The notes: generated by a model from the sequence alone, not told the origin. Numbered from the stretch's first letter, positions 1 to 9,651 are shown. The stretch is 64,000 nt of DNA from Bacteroidota bacterium (GCA_024279425.1 JAJRRO010000046.1:62001-126000), one strand, 5' to 3'. Translations and numbers: made by a program.

Positions 1-1
1 A

Positions 2-376
2 TCCCCCCGCTATTCCAATTTTTGGACTCCCTTTAAATATCTGGGCAATTTTTCGAAAATAGTCAGTAGGAAGGATTAAGTCAGCATCCAATTTTACGAT
101 AAAATCATACTGGTCGTCTAACAGTTCTAAACCCTTGTTGAAAGCATTTACAACCTTGCTGCCTGGCATATGTTCGTTTGATGAACTTGTATTCAGCTTT
201 TGAAAAAAACTATTTTTATGTACAAAACTATCAATTATATTTTCTGTATTGTCGGTTGAATTGTCATTGACCACAATTACCTTTTTTGGTAGTAAGGTTT
301 GTTTTAGTACAGAGTGTAGGGTCTTAGCCAAAAAAGCCTCTTCGTTATGGGCTGGTATGATAACATAATATTGCAT
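2..376 (-). CDS. Glycosyltransferase family 2, C-terminus beyond window
   Basis: Partial gene whose ATG is at 374-376 on the minus strand; it runs off the left edge after 125 codons. The N-terminus MQYYVIIPAHNEEAFLAKTL is the classic GT-A (family 2) opening. It is followed by a VIVVNDNSTDNT nucleotide-sugar binding segment and, near residue 97, a KLDADLILP stretch that carries the metal-binding Asp-x-Asp. GT2 enzymes transfer a sugar from a nucleotide-sugar donor to polysaccharide, lipid or protein acceptors; the acceptor cannot be told here. It lies downstream of a methyltransferase in the same direction, which suggests a glycan or lipid modification cluster continuing to the left. Confidence 0.85.
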   Translation of the reverse strand, partial: MQYYVIIPAHNEEAFLAKTLHSVLKQTLLPKKVIVVNDNSTDNTENIIDSFVHKNSFFQKLNTSSSNEHMPGSKVVNAFNKGLELLDDQYDFIVKLDADLILPTDYFRKIAQIFKGSPKIGIAGG

Positions 377-474
377 ATGGCAAGCTCCAAAATTAAATTT
401 CAAAATGGCTATAAACGCTTTAAAAAGCTAAATTAAACTTCTTAACTCATTATCACTATATCATATCAATTTAC

Positions 475-1032
475 TCAGGTAGAAGTTATTATCGAATTTT
501 GGGACTTGGTATTTATGCGCACTGCGTATACTATGTAATATCTTGGAATGAAAGTTCTCAATAGGGGCCTGATTCCTATTTTTTGTACGGGGTTGGTCCA
601 TTTTGCCTTATCAATTATTTTCCATCCCGTCTTTTCAAGTAGCCAATCGAACTGCCAGTCCTCAAACTCGTGATAATGACGATCCCAAGGGTCATTTTTA
701 CTTTGGTATGCAGGGGAGAACCATAGTTTTAATGGTATGCTGGCGACCAATTTATCGGTTTTAATCTCTTTTAGAACATTAAATGGTGCCAAGAGGTGCT
801 CGAAAATTTCAAAGGCGGTTACCACTTCCTCCTGGCTTTTAATTACAGATGAAAAATCAATATCCAAATCCTCTCCCACCGTATTTGTTACTGCATAGCC
901 GTTTTCCACCATAATCCTTGAAAACGGATTTTCGACCCCCAAATCCAAAATAGATTGGTCCGTTGTTATATGCTTTTGGAGAAAAGCCAAAGTATTTTTG
1001 AATCGTTTATTTGGGAATGTTTTTTCGTACAT
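475..1032 (-). CDS. Class I SAM-dependent methyltransferase
   Basis: 185 residues. The segment SILDLGVENPFSRIM (about residues 27-41) matches the SAM-binding motif I region (hydrophobic-D-x-G), although the usual glycine-rich loop is loose. EDLDIDF is a plausible motif II acidic stretch, and VVTAFEIFEHLLAPFNVLKEI (about 69-89) resembles the motif preceding the substrate pocket in family 11/25 methyltransferases. The C-terminus is rich in aromatic residues. The substrate is unknown. The gene sits between a KAS III-like gene and a GT2 gene on the same strand, with gaps of about 100-130 bases, so a role in glycan or lipid modification is an inference from context only. Confidence 0.65.
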   Translation of the reverse strand: MYEKTFPNKRFKNTLAFLQKHITTDQSILDLGVENPFSRIMVENGYAVTNTVGEDLDIDFSSVIKSQEEVVTAFEIFEHLLAPFNVLKEIKTDKLVASIPLKLWFSPAYQSKNDPWDRHYHEFEDWQFDWLLEKTGWKIIDKAKWTNPVQKIGIRPLLRTFIPRYYIVYAVRINTKSQNSIITST

Positions 1033-1166
1033 CTAAACCTCGGGTTTTTAACTATTGCCTTAAATCAGGGGATTGTATAGTTTAATGGATACGAAGTTAA
1101 AAAAATATGCATAGTGAAGACTATGTTCAGGTGTTGATCCAAACAAAATAATGGGTAAAATAGGTA

Positions 1167-2225
1167 TTACACTCGATATACAATGGCATTGATGTTCATG
1201 CCAGCACCGACGCTTGCAAAAATAACGATATCGTCCTTGGCAATACTATGACCATTCAGTTTATTATTTTTCACCATATCATATAGTGTGGGAACGGTAG
1301 CAACTGAACTATTGCCAAGTTTGCCAATATTCATCGGCATAATGTTGTCTGGGGTTTCTAGACCGTATAATTTATAAAACCGATCAACAATTGCCTCGTC
1401 CATTTTTTCATTGGCCTGGTGAATGAATATTTTTTTTACATCGGAAATTGTCATGCCACTTTCATCAAGGCAATCTTTCATTGCCTGAGGCACATGTGTT
1501 ATAGCGAACTCATATATTTTTCGTCCATACATTTTTATGAAACGCCGGTCTTCATCGCTTTCGGTCTTATAAGAATCACCAAAAAATAGGTAGTAAGCCT
1601 CTCCATTGGCATGGGTAGCCGATATATGATTTAATATTTCACCTTGGCCGTCAGAAGTCTGGACTATTGCGGCACCAGCACCATCAGAATAGATCATCGA
1701 ATCACGGTCGTGATCATCTACTACTCTGGAAAGTGTTTCTGCGCCTATGACCAGACATTTATTGGCAATTCCGCTTTTAATGAAAGCATTGGACTGTATT
1801 ACACCTTCAATCCATCCCGGACAACCAAACAATAGGTCATAGGCCACACATTTGGGATTCTTTACCCCCAATCGGTGCTTTACCCGAGTAGCAAGGCTGG
1901 GTAACATATCTCCTTGGGATTTACCTTGTGTCACATCACCGAAATTATGGGCAAAGATGATATAATCCAATTCCTCTTTGTCGATTCCAGCATCTTCTAT
2001 GGCCTTTAATGATGCAAAGTACCCTAGGTCTGAGGTATTTAGATTGCTTTCAGCATAACGTCGTTCTTCAATGCCGGTAATTGATTTGAATTTTTCAATG
2101 ATTACTTTGTTATCGGAATTGATGGGAGATCCATTGCTGTTTAGGAATTGGTGTCTATCAAAATTGGCATTTTCGACTACTATTGATGGAAGAAACGAAC
2201 CTGTTCCTGTAATTGCGTTGCTCAT
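1167..2225 (-). CDS. 3-oxoacyl-ACP synthase III (KAS III/FabH-like)
   Basis: 352 residues, the usual length for KAS III. The thiolase-fold catalytic triad is visible: Cys135 in LLFGCPGWIEG, His269 in IFIHQANEKM and Asn305 in GKLGNSSVATVPT. KAS III enzymes condense an acyl-CoA starter with malonyl-ACP to start fatty acid or polyketide chains. The N-terminal segment (about residues 20-55) is longer and more polar than in housekeeping FabH, so this may be one of the secondary KAS III paralogs common in Bacteroidota rather than the essential fabH; hence no symbol. The start is ATG at 2223-2225, 160 bases after the gcvP stop, with a terminator between them, so it is probably transcribed separately from gcvP. 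Confidence 0.8.
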   Translation of the reverse strand: MSNAITGTGSFLPSIVVENANFDRHQFLNSNGSPINSDNKVIIEKFKSITGIEERRYAESNLNTSDLGYFASLKAIEDAGIDKEELDYIIFAHNFGDVTQGKSQGDMLPSLATRVKHRLGVKNPKCVAYDLLFGCPGWIEGVIQSNAFIKSGIANKCLVIGAETLSRVVDDHDRDSMIYSDGAGAAIVQTSDGQGEILNHISATHANGEAYYLFFGDSYKTESDEDRRFIKMYGRKIYEFAITHVPQAMKDCLDESGMTISDVKKIFIHQANEKMDEAIVDRFYKLYGLETPDNIMPMNIGKLGNSSVATVPTLYDMVKNNKLNGHSIAKDDIVIFASVGAGMNINAIVYRV

Positions 2226-2322
2226 GGCGAATCAATCATTTTTATCAAGGTATTAAATCATGTAGAAAAAGGGGTTGGATCAAAGCAGGCTTTACGACGT
2301 TCAATCACCAATAAAGAAGCCC

Positions 2323-2361
2323 GACCAAAAACAAAGAAGCCTTTCAATGGTCTTGAAAGGC
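2323..2361 (-). terminator. Rho-independent terminator downstream of gcvP
   Basis: On the minus strand, a 9-bp perfect stem GCCTTTCAA/TTGAAAGGC (2339-2347 with 2353-2361, loop of 5) is followed by a T-rich tail reading TTCTTTGTTTTT. It lies 25 bases beyond the gcvP stop codon. Confidence 0.8.
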
Positions 2362-2385
2362 CCTTGTTTGTGAGGGTTTTAAGCT

Positions 2386-5238
2386 TTAATCTGCTTCAGC
2401 GTATGCTTCAACAGGGGCACAGCTACAGATTAGATTACGGTCTCCATAGGCGTCGTCTACTCTTCGCACCGAGGGCCAAAATTTGTTCTCAGATACATAA
2501 GGTAAGGGGAATGCCGCCTTTTGCCTACTATAGGGTAAATCCCACGTATCACTGGTTACCATTGCCATGGTATGCGGGGAGTTTTTTAAAACATTGTTAT
2601 TCGGATTCGCCTCGGCCATATCAATTTCTTCGCGAATCGAATTCATGGCATCACAAAAACGATCTAACTCCGCAAGGCTTTCACTCTCAGTAGGTTCTAT
2701 CATTACCGTACCCGCCACCGGAAATGACACTGTGGGAGCATGAAAACCATAATCCATGAGTCTTTTGGCGATATCGGTAACCTCGATACCGTTTTGTTTA
2801 AATGGGCGACAGTCGATAATCATTTCATGTGCAGCTCTCCCATTCTCCCCAGTATAAAGCACCTCGTATTTGCCACTGAGACGTTGTTTGATGTAATTTG
2901 CGCTTAGAATCGCTATTTTGGTCGAATTGGTCAAACCTTGTTCTCCAAGCATTTTTATATAGCCATAAGAAATCAAACATACTAAAGAACTTCCCCAAGG
3001 CGCAGCGGAAATGGCCGTAATCCCTACAATGCCTCCAGTTTCAATGACAGGATTTCCGGGAAGAAACGGGACAAGTTGTTCTGCAACGCAAATAGGTCCC
3101 ACTCCTGGCCCACCACCGCCATGAGGTATGGCAAAGGTCTTATGTAGGTTAAGATGACATACATCTGCACCAATCGTCGCAGGATTTGTTAAGCCTACTT
3201 GGGCATTCATATTGGCACCATCCATATAAACTTGCCCACCATAATCATGGATAAGTTTGGTTATATATTTAATAGACGATTCAAATACACCATGGGTTGA
3301 AGGATAGGTAACCATTAAAGCAGCAAGGTTATCTGCATGCTGAATTGCCTTTTGCTCTAAATCGGCAACATCTATATTCCCTCTTTCGTCAGTTTTGGTC
3401 ACCACCACTTTCATTCCGGCCATTACGGCCGATGCCGGATTAGTCCCGTGCGCCGATGCCGGAATAATGCATATATTACGATGCCCTTGATTCCTAGCTT
3501 CATGATAGGCGCGAATCATCATCAAACCTGCAAATTCACCCTGTGCACCTGAATTGGGCTGCAATGAGGTGCCAGCGAATCCTGTTATGGTATTTAAATC
3601 CCTTTCCAGTTCTTTGAGTACAATTTGATAACCCTCTGCCTGATCAATAGGTACAAAAGGATGGATGTTGCCCCATTGAGGCCAACTTAATGGCAACATT
3701 TCACTGGCCGCATTCAACTTCATTGTACATGAACCTAATGAAATCATGGAATGATTTAAAGCTAAATCCTTGCGCTCCAATTTTTTAATGTATCGCATGA
3801 TTTCAGTTTCGGAGTGGTATGAATTGAAAACCTCATTTTGCATAAATAGGGATTTTCTTTGAACCGAAGTATCAATCTTTGAATTTGTGGATAAGCTTTC
3901 AATTTGGACGGTTTTTAAACCCAAAGCTTCAGCAAAGACATTCAGGATATCCTGAACGTCAGATTCTGTAGTTGCCTCATTGACAGCTACAGAGATGGTA
4001 TTTTCTCCTGAATAAAGAAAATTTATGCGATGTTTTTCCGCAATGGGTTTTATTTTAGAAGCGTTGGCTTCTATAGTAATAGTGTCGAAAAAGGAGGAGT
4101 TGCCTTGGTGTAGGCCTAATTTTTCTATGCCATTTGCCAATGCATTAGTTATAGAATGAACCTGTTCTGCAATGTATTTTAACCCTTTGGGGCCATGATA
4201 AACTGCATACATACCCGCCATTACCGCGAGAAGTACTTGAGCGGTACAAATATTGGAAGTGGCTTTATCTCTTTTAATATGCTGCTCCCTAGTCTGTAGG
4301 GCCATACGAAGGGCAGGTTGTCCATCTCTGTCTTTGGTAACTCCTATAATTCGCCCTGGGATACTTCTTTTATATTCCTCTTTTGTAGCAAAGTAGGCGG
4401 CATGTGGGCCACCATAGCCCAGGGGAATACCAAAACGTTGTGTTGTACCGACAACCACATCCGCGCCGAACTCCCCAGGAGGAGTCAACAGAACCAAACT
4501 TAATATATCAGCAGCAACGGCAACTTTGATTTCATGTGCTTTGGCTTTCGTTACGAAAGCGCTATAGTCATAAACTTGACCGTGCTTTCCAGGATATTGC
4601 AGCAAAGCACCATAAAAGGTATCGTCGAAATCGAAATTTTCATGATTGTCAATTACCAGTTCGATTCCAAAAGGTTTTGATCGCGTCTGCAAAAGAGACA
4701 AGGTCTGAGGTAAGATTTCCTCAGAAACAAAAAACTTATTTACATTACTTTTTTTCTGGGCTCTACTCCGTACCTCAAATAGCATCGACATTGCTTCGGC
4801 TGCGGCGGTACTTTCGTCCAAAAGCGAGGCGTTTGCCAATTCCATACCCGTTAGGTCGGAAATAACAGTCTGAAAATTCAAAAGGGCCTCTAATCTACCC
4901 TGAGCAATTTCTGCTTGATAAGGAGTATATGCTGTATACCAACCCGGATTTTCCAAAATATTCCTTTTGATTACAGAAGGGGTAATACTTTCATGATAGC
5001 CTAGACCTATATAGGTTTTGAACATTTTATTTTTCTGAGACAATTCTTGAATGTGCGAAAGAAATTCGTTCTCACTCATGGCCTCAGAAAGTTCTAAGGG
5101 TTGGGGCAATCTGATGTCTTCAGGGATGGTTTCCTGAATAATTTGTTCTAGAGTACCGGCCCCAATAGTTTTAAGCATATGTTCAAGGTCTTCCACTCCA
5201 ATACCAATATGCCGTGAAGCAAACAAATCTGTTCTCAT
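2386..5238 (-). CDS. gcvP: Glycine dehydrogenase (decarboxylating), P-protein
   Basis: 950 residues, a single-chain P-protein. It decarboxylates glycine with pyridoxal phosphate and passes the aminomethyl group to the lipoyl H-protein of the glycine cleavage system. The PLP lysine is Lys700 in [19 protein letters not shown]. Both the N-terminal half (ASRHIG opening) and the C-terminal half are present and full length. The ATG at 5236-5238 ([12 protein letters not shown]) is preferred over an upstream in-frame TTG at 5260-5262, because that TTG overlaps a TAATTTTG -7 promoter box. gcvT and gcvH are not adjacent, which is common in Bacteroidota. It is transcribed alone: own promoter, own terminator. 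Confidence 0.97.
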   Translation of the reverse strand: MRTDLFASRHIGIGVEDLEHMLKTIGAGTLEQIIQETIPEDIRLPQPLELSEAMSENEFLSHIQELSQKNKMFKTYIGLGYHESITPSVIKRNILENPGWYTAYTPYQAEIAQGRLEALLNFQTVISDLTGMELANASLLDESTAAAEAMSMLFEVRSRAQKKSNVNKFFVSEEILPQTLSLLQTRSKPFGIELVIDNHENFDFDDTFYGALLQYPGKHGQVYDYSAFVTKAKAHEIKVAVAADILSLVLLTPPGEFGADVVVGTTQRFGIPLGYGGPHAAYFATKEEYKRSIPGRIIGVTKDRDGQPALRMALQTREQHIKRDKATSNICTAQVLLAVMAGMYAVYHGPKGLKYIAEQVHSITNALANGIEKLGLHQGNSSFFDTITIEANASKIKPIAEKHRINFLYSGENTISVAVNEATTESDVQDILNVFAEALGLKTVQIESLSTNSKIDTSVQRKSLFMQNEVFNSYHSETEIMRYIKKLERKDLALNHSMISLGSCTMKLNAASEMLPLSWPQWGNIHPFVPIDQAEGYQIVLKELERDLNTITGFAGTSLQPNSGAQGEFAGLMMIRAYHEARNQGHRNICIIPASAHGTNPASAVMAGMKVVVTKTDERGNIDVADLEQKAIQHADNLAALMVTYPSTHGVFESSIKYITKLIHDYGGQVYMDGANMNAQVGLTNPATIGADVCHLNLHKTFAIPHGGGGPGVGPICVAEQLVPFLPGNPVIETGGIVGITAISAAPWGSSLVCLISYGYIKMLGEQGLTNSTKIAILSANYIKQRLSGKYEVLYTGENGRAAHEMIIDCRPFKQNGIEVTDIAKRLMDYGFHAPTVSFPVAGTVMIEPTESESLAELDRFCDAMNSIREEIDMAEANPNNNVLKNSPHTMAMVTSDTWDLPYSRQKAAFPLPYVSENKFWPSVRRVDDAYGDRNLICSCAPVEAYAEAD

Positions 5239-5259
5239 ATTTAGAAAATATTTAATGGG

Positions 5260-5267
5260 CAAAATTA
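5260..5267 (-). promoter_or_regulatory. Bacteroidota -7 box for gcvP
   Basis: The minus strand reads TAATTTTG, matching TAnnTTTG, 21 bases upstream of the gcvP ATG. No good TTG -33 box is seen at the usual spacing. Confidence 0.5.
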
Positions 5268-5364
5268 GGAATTAATTCCTTTAATATAATGAGTTAATTT
5301 CCAGACATGGCTAAAGTTTTTAACCAATTTTAAGGGTTATAAACAGTTTGGCTATTTTTACTAG

Positions 5365-6189
5365 GTGAAGTTGCTGAAACGTATTTTTAATTTTTACCTA
5401 GATGCCAGTGTACATGTGGCTTTGGCAGTGTATTCCTTTATGGAAATAACAGCTCTCATGTATGGAATACGACTTAACCAACATCTTTCTTATTTCGTCT
5501 TTTTTGGGACGATAGCCTGTTACAATTTTGTAAAATATGGAATAGAGGCCGAAAAGTATATTCTGGTAAGCAATAAATACCATAAAAAGATTCAACTTTT
5601 TAGTATAGTGTGCGTACTGTTTAGTTGTTTTCACGTATTTAATTTGAAAGTGGATTCATTGTTTATCCTGGCAATACTTGCTGTTATTACTGGGCTATAC
5701 GCACTTCCTGTACTGCCGCAAACAAAAAATCTACGAAGTCTGGGAGGACTTAAAATATTCTTGGTTGCCCTGGTATGGGCCGGGGTTACCTCGGTTTTGC
5801 CACTTACTGAAATTGAAAAAGTTCTTAAATGGGATGATTGGGTAGAAGTTAGTCAGCGCATAATTATGGTCTTGGTGCTGTTGATACCTTTTGAGATAAG
5901 GGATTTGGCTTATGATAAACCTGATTTAAAAACCATTCCTCAGCGAATAGGGGTGGCAAAAACAAAAATGTTCGGAAGTTTTTTGGTGTTTCTCTTTTTC
6001 TCCTTGAGTTTTTTGAAAGATCAATTGCCCGACTTGGAACTGCTGTCAAAAGGAATCTTCTTTTTTGTGTTGGGTGGTTTAATGTTTGTGACCAAACATA
6101 AACAGTCCAAATACTTTGCTTCTTTCTGGGTAGAGTCTATCCCTATTTTTTGGTGGGGAGTTGTCTTGGTGTTGAATTCATATTTTTAA
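5365..6189 (+). CDS. UbiA-superfamily-like polytopic membrane protein
   Basis: 274 residues with about eight hydrophobic segments. Residues around 180-200 read FEIRDLAYDKPDLKTIPQRIG, which resembles the second Asp-rich motif of UbiA prenyltransferases (RD-x3-D, followed by the conserved T-x-P-x-R-x-G). The first NDxxD motif is not canonical: at the equivalent place I see CYNFVKYGIEAEKY. UbiA enzymes attach prenyl chains to aromatic acceptors in the membrane; with motif 1 altered, the reaction is unclear. The only start in range is GTG at 5365, directly after an in-frame TAG. The gene is convergent with the small gene at 6186-6413, overlapping it by 4 bases. Confidence 0.6.
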   Translation: MKLLKRIFNFYLDASVHVALAVYSFMEITALMYGIRLNQHLSYFVFFGTIACYNFVKYGIEAEKYILVSNKYHKKIQLFSIVCVLFSCFHVFNLKVDSLFILAILAVITGLYALPVLPQTKNLRSLGGLKIFLVALVWAGVTSVLPLTEIEKVLKWDDWVEVSQRIIMVLVLLIPFEIRDLAYDKPDLKTIPQRIGVAKTKMFGSFLVFLFFSLSFLKDQLPDLELLSKGIFFFVLGGLMFVTKHKQSKYFASFWVESIPIFWWGVVLVLNSYF

Positions 6190-6413
6190 ATCTTATCCTG
6201 AAGTTCCATTTTCATCCGTACTTTTTCCTTTTCAGGAAGGCTGTATAGGGGGGCTTTATCGCATAGAGCTGTAAGTTTTGCATTTTTTTTGGAAAACTTT
6301 GAGCAGGTCTTGCAATAAATGCGGTGAAGAAAAAGTTTGATCTTTTCTAGAAAAGTAGCTTCCTTATATTGTTTTTTATTGCAGATTATAGCTGCATCAT
6401 CACACGAAATCAT
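6186..6413 (-). CDS. Small zinc-finger-like protein, putative sigma partner
   Basis: 75 residues from ATG at 6411-6413, only 2 bases after the sigma-factor stop codon, so the pair is almost certainly co-transcribed and translationally coupled. It has CDDAAIICNKKQ near the N-terminus and HRIYCKTCSKF about 30 residues later, the C...H-x3-C-x2-C pattern of zinc-binding anti-sigma (zf-HC2-like) domains. There is no transmembrane segment, so it would act in the cytoplasm. Function as a regulator of the neighbouring sigma factor is inferred from position and the zinc-finger-like pattern. An upstream in-frame extension exists but lies inside the sigma gene. Confidence 0.65.
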   Translation of the reverse strand: MISCDDAAIICNKKQYKEATFLEKIKLFLHRIYCKTCSKFSKKNAKLTALCDKAPLYSLPEKEKVRMKMELQDKI

Positions 6414-6415
6414 AT

Positions 6416-6970
6416 TTAAAACCAATTTTGATTTAGGCAACCCATAAGCGCTATTCTGGCTCTATGTATCATTACCCAAAGGTTAGACGGGTTAATCCCT
6501 AGTTCTTTACAAATATCTTCTGTACTCATGCCCTGTATGGTCTTCATAGAAAAGACCAATGATTGTTTTTTGGGTAATTTTGAAATACATACTTGGATGG
6601 CCAAACCTAGTTCCTCATTCTCTATACTATCATTTGCCAGGGTGCTTAGCGGGTCGGCCACTTGTTCTTCCAACCAGTCACCTTCTGCATTGCTATTGGT
6701 GCTATAATTCATTCGAACCTCAGCTTTTCCTTTTTTTGAGTTTATTTTACGATAATGGTCAATGACTTTTCGTTTAAGAATGGCAATAAGCCAAGTTCGT
6801 TCAGCCGCTGTACCCTTATAATTTTTTGCAGATTTTAATCCTGCGAAAAATGTTTCCTGCACCAAATCCTTTGCGATTTCCACATCACTTACACGGGCGA
6901 TCGCATAGTTGAAGAGATAATCTGCGTACAGATCAACCCAAGTTTCGGGATGTAATTGATGCGTTTCCAT
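6416..6970 (-). CDS. ECF-family RNA polymerase sigma factor
   Basis: 184 residues from ATG at 6968-6970. Region 2 is recognisable in DLYADYLFNYAIARVSDVEIAKDLVQETFFAGLKS (DLVQETF core), with ERTWLIAILKRKVIDHYRK covering regions 2.3-2.4. A short acidic linker leads to a region 4 helix-turn-helix (GMSTEDICKELGINPSNLWVMIHRAR). ECF sigma factors redirect RNA polymerase to a stress or envelope regulon. An in-frame TTG at 6989-6991 is rejected as start because it overlaps the -7 box at 6989-6996. The small zinc-finger gene follows immediately; a rhodanese lipoprotein is divergent upstream and could be a target. Confidence 0.9.
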   Translation of the reverse strand: METHQLHPETWVDLYADYLFNYAIARVSDVEIAKDLVQETFFAGLKSAKNYKGTAAERTWLIAILKRKVIDHYRKINSKKGKAEVRMNYSTNSNAEGDWLEEQVADPLSTLANDSIENEELGLAIQVCISKLPKKQSLVFSMKTIQGMSTEDICKELGINPSNLWVMIHRARIALMGCLNQNWF

Positions 6971-6988
6971 GTATTTTTTTATTAATAT

Positions 6989-6996
6989 CAAAAGTA
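6989..6996 (-). promoter_or_regulatory. -7 box for the ECF sigma gene
   Basis: The minus strand reads TACTTTTG (TAnnTTTG), 18 bases upstream of the chosen ATG. There is no clear -33 TTG. It is divergent from the box at 7024-7031, so the two genes share a short regulatory region. Confidence 0.45.
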
Positions 6997-7023
6997 GTGG
7001 ATTTTTTTATTAACGATAATGAT

Positions 7024-7031
7024 TATTTTTG
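7024..7031 (+). promoter_or_regulatory. -7 box for the rhodanese lipoprotein gene
   Basis: TATTTTTG matches TAnnTTTG, 17 bases before the ATG at 7049. The -33 position lacks TTG, so it may need an alternative sigma factor or activator. Confidence 0.4.
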
Positions 7032-7048
7032 ACATAAATCTTTAAGTC

Positions 7049-7414
7049 ATGAGAAGCGTTATAGTATTGGTTTTTGTTTTGGTGTTCAACGTAGGGTGTA
7101 CACAAAAAAAGGTAAAACATATCACAGAAGTTTCACAGAATGAACTCGAAAATGTTGTTTTAGTCGATGTCAGGACACCTGAGGAATATGAGGCTGGTCA
7201 TTTGGACAAGGCTTTGAATATTAATTGGTTTGATACCGATTTTGCCGAGCAATTTAAGGATATCGATAAACAGGAGACGATTTATTTATATTGCAAGGTA
7301 GGGGGCAGGAGCCAAAAGGCCACAGAAAAGTTAAAAGTACTTGGATATTCAAAGGTTGTAAACCTAGCCGGGGGCTATGACGCTTGGAAGGCACATATGA
7401 AATCTACTGATTAG
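7049..7414 (+). CDS. Rhodanese-like domain lipoprotein
   Basis: 121 residues. An N-terminal signal peptide ends in a lipobox (LVFNVGC, Cys17), so the protein should be lipid-anchored outside the cytoplasm. Residues 25-120 form one rhodanese domain: VVLVDVRTPEEYEAGHLDKALNI, then the active-site loop YLYCKVGGRS with the persulfide-forming Cys, and LAGGYDAW near the end. Such single-domain periplasmic rhodaneses are common in Flavobacteria; their sulfur acceptor is unknown. It is divergent from the ECF sigma factor gene. Confidence 0.88.
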   Translation: MRSVIVLVFVLVFNVGCTQKKVKHITEVSQNELENVVLVDVRTPEEYEAGHLDKALNINWFDTDFAEQFKDIDKQETIYLYCKVGGRSQKATEKLKVLGYSKVVNLAGGYDAWKAHMKSTD

Positions 7415-7505
7415 CGAAACCCCTAATATGTTGTTATTGGCAATTCAATGCATGGTTTTTTCTGAAAGCCCTGATCATTGCTTTTACATTCCATTAAGGT
7501 TGAAC

Positions 7506-9530
7506 CTACTTTTTAATCAATCCCGCCCGTTCTAATAAGGCCTCTACATTGGGTTCTGCACCCCTAAAACGTTTATATAGGACCATAGGATTTTCGGTGC
7601 CGCCTTTTGAAAGTACATTTTCCTTGAATTTGGAAGCCACTTTTTTATTGAAAATCCCCTTTTCCTTAAAATAGGCAAAAGCATCTGCATCTAGGACCTC
7701 TGCCCATTTGTAACTGTAATACCCCGAGGAATACCCTCCTTGGAAAATATGCGAAAATGCAGTGCTCATACAAGTTTCCATAGTTTCAGGATACAGTGCG
7801 GTATTTTCGAAGGCCTTTGTTTCATGCCCTTTTACATCTGTGATTTTTGATGGATTTGTGCCATGCCAAGCCATGTCTAAAAGCCCAAAGCTTAATTGTC
7901 TAAGCGTTGCCATTCCTTCTTGGAAGGTAGCGGACTCTTTTATTTTTTGTACCAGATGCATAGGAATGACCTCTCCTGTTTCGTAATGGATTGCAAAGAG
8001 TTCCAATGCTTCTTTTTCATAGCACCAATTCTCCATTACTTGACTTGGAAGCTCAACAAAATCCCAAAATACCGAGGTTCCTGATAAGCTTGGATAGTTG
8101 GTGTCGGCAAGCATACCATGTAACCCATGGCCAAATTCATGAAACAATGTGGTCACCTCATTAAAGGTCAATAAGGATGGTTTGCTCGTTGTTGGCTTGG
8201 TAAAATTGCACACATTCGAAATGTGTGGCCGCACATTCTCACCATTTTTTGTGTATTGTGATTTGTAGGATGTCATCCAAGCTCCACCTCGCTTGCCAGA
8301 TCTGGGATGAAAATCGGCATAAAAAAGTGAAATGTAATTACCAGACAAATCATATATTTGGTAGGTTTTGACCTCTTCATGGTATTTGTCAATATCAAAA
8401 ACTTCTTCAAACCGAAGTCCAAAAAGCTTCTCTGCCACTTTGAACACACCAGCAATTACGTTTTCAAGTTTAAAATACGGTTTCAATTTTTCGTCGTCCA
8501 AACTGAACAATTTTTGCTTTAGTTTTTCGGAATAATAAGGACCGTCCCATTGCTGTAAGTGTCCAATGGCATCAAGTTCATTCGCGAAATCTTCCAATTG
8601 CTTAAATTCCCTTTCTGCAGCGGGTTTGGCCTTTTCCAATAGCTCATTCAAAAAAGTATGGACTTTTTCAGGGTTTTCTGCCATACGTTCTTCCAATACA
8701 AAATGTGCATGGGTACTATAGCCCAAAAGAATGGCTCTTTCATATCTTAAATTGGCGATTTTGAGAACATTTCCCTGATTGTCAAGCTTATCGTTGTGAG
8801 ATCCCTTACTGCTAAAGGCTAATGAAAGTTCTTTACGCAACCCTCTATTTTTGGCATATTTCATGAAGGGAATGTAGCTGGGATAATCCAATGTTATTAA
8901 CCAGCCCTCTTTATCTTTTGACTTTGCGAGCTGTGCAGCAGCTTCCTTTTCACCGTCTGGCAATCCATCCAAATGATTTTCATCCGTAAGGTGCATCTCA
9001 TACATATTGGTCTCAGCCAGAACATTTTCGCCAAATTTCAGTTTTAGTTTTGAAAGCTCCGCGTCAATCTCTCGTAAACGTTTCTTTTTCTCTTCAGGAA
9101 GATTGGCCCCATTTCTACTAAAGCTTTTATATTTTTTATCTAGTAATGTGTTTTGCTCTACGGTTAATTCAAGATTGTTTTTCGCTTCATAAACAGCTTT
9201 TATTCTTTTGAACAACGCTTGGTTCAGGGTAATGTCATTGCTAAATTCTGAAAGTATAGGTGAAATCTCTTGAGCTATTTTTTGAATCTCATCATTGGTC
9301 TCTGCAGAATTTAAATTAAAAAAAACGCTTGAAATCCTATCTAATTGTTGACCTGAAAATTCCAATGCCTCAATGGTGTTTTCAAATGTAGGAATAGATG
9401 GATTGTCTGTAATAAGGTCAATTTCAACCCTAGCACCTTCAATGGCCTGCATAAAAGCGGGTTTAAAGTGTTCGTTCTTTATTTTTGAAAAAGGAGCGGT
9501 ATCAAATGGAGATAAAAGGGGGTTGTTCAT
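7506..9530 (-). CDS. M3-family metallopeptidase (oligopeptidase/Dcp type)
   Basis: 674 residues, typical for M3A enzymes. The zinc site is clear: His464-Glu465-x-x-His468 in FHEFGHGLHG, with Glu493 (WDFVELPSQVMENW) as third ligand. These peptidases degrade short peptides in the cytoplasm or periplasm. No signal peptide is seen (MNNPLLSPFDTAPF), so this copy is likely cytoplasmic and could be called Dcp- or PrlC-like. The start is ATG at 9528-9530. The upstream spacer towards purE is almost entirely a heptamer repeat, so whether it is co-transcribed with purKE is uncertain. Confidence 0.93.
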   Translation of the reverse strand: MNNPLLSPFDTAPFSKIKNEHFKPAFMQAIEGARVEIDLITDNPSIPTFENTIEALEFSGQQLDRISSVFFNLNSAETNDEIQKIAQEISPILSEFSNDITLNQALFKRIKAVYEAKNNLELTVEQNTLLDKKYKSFSRNGANLPEEKKKRLREIDAELSKLKLKFGENVLAETNMYEMHLTDENHLDGLPDGEKEAAAQLAKSKDKEGWLITLDYPSYIPFMKYAKNRGLRKELSLAFSSKGSHNDKLDNQGNVLKIANLRYERAILLGYSTHAHFVLEERMAENPEKVHTFLNELLEKAKPAAEREFKQLEDFANELDAIGHLQQWDGPYYSEKLKQKLFSLDDEKLKPYFKLENVIAGVFKVAEKLFGLRFEEVFDIDKYHEEVKTYQIYDLSGNYISLFYADFHPRSGKRGGAWMTSYKSQYTKNGENVRPHISNVCNFTKPTTSKPSLLTFNEVTTLFHEFGHGLHGMLADTNYPSLSGTSVFWDFVELPSQVMENWCYEKEALELFAIHYETGEVIPMHLVQKIKESATFQEGMATLRQLSFGLLDMAWHGTNPSKITDVKGHETKAFENTALYPETMETCMSTAFSHIFQGGYSSGYYSYKWAEVLDADAFAYFKEKGIFNKKVASKFKENVLSKGGTENPMVLYKRFRGAEPNVEALLERAGLIKK

Positions 9531-9546
9531 TTAGTTTTATTTTTTT

Positions 9547-9651
9547 GACTACTGACTACTGACTACTGACTACTGACTACTGACTACTGACTACTGACTA
9601 CTGACTACTGACTACTGACTACTGACTACTGACTACTGACCACTGACCACT
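9547..9651. repeat. 15-copy heptamer tandem repeat (GACTACT)
   Basis: Thirteen perfect GACTACT units are followed by two GACCACT units, 105 bases without interruption. On the minus (transcribed) strand it reads AGTGGTC then AGTAGTC units. It fills the purE-peptidase spacer, overlaps two bases of the purE TAG stop codon and ends 16 bases before the peptidase start. It is not a CRISPR: there are no spacers. Confidence 0.98.

Noticed and set aside
5239-5262. Longer gcvP start (TTG at 5262)
   Set aside because: It overlaps the TAATTTTG promoter box, and the family-typical opening begins at the ATG at 5238.
9547-9651. Possible CRISPR array at the regular repeat
   Set aside because: The units are 7 bases long and directly adjoining, with no spacers and no cas genes nearby.
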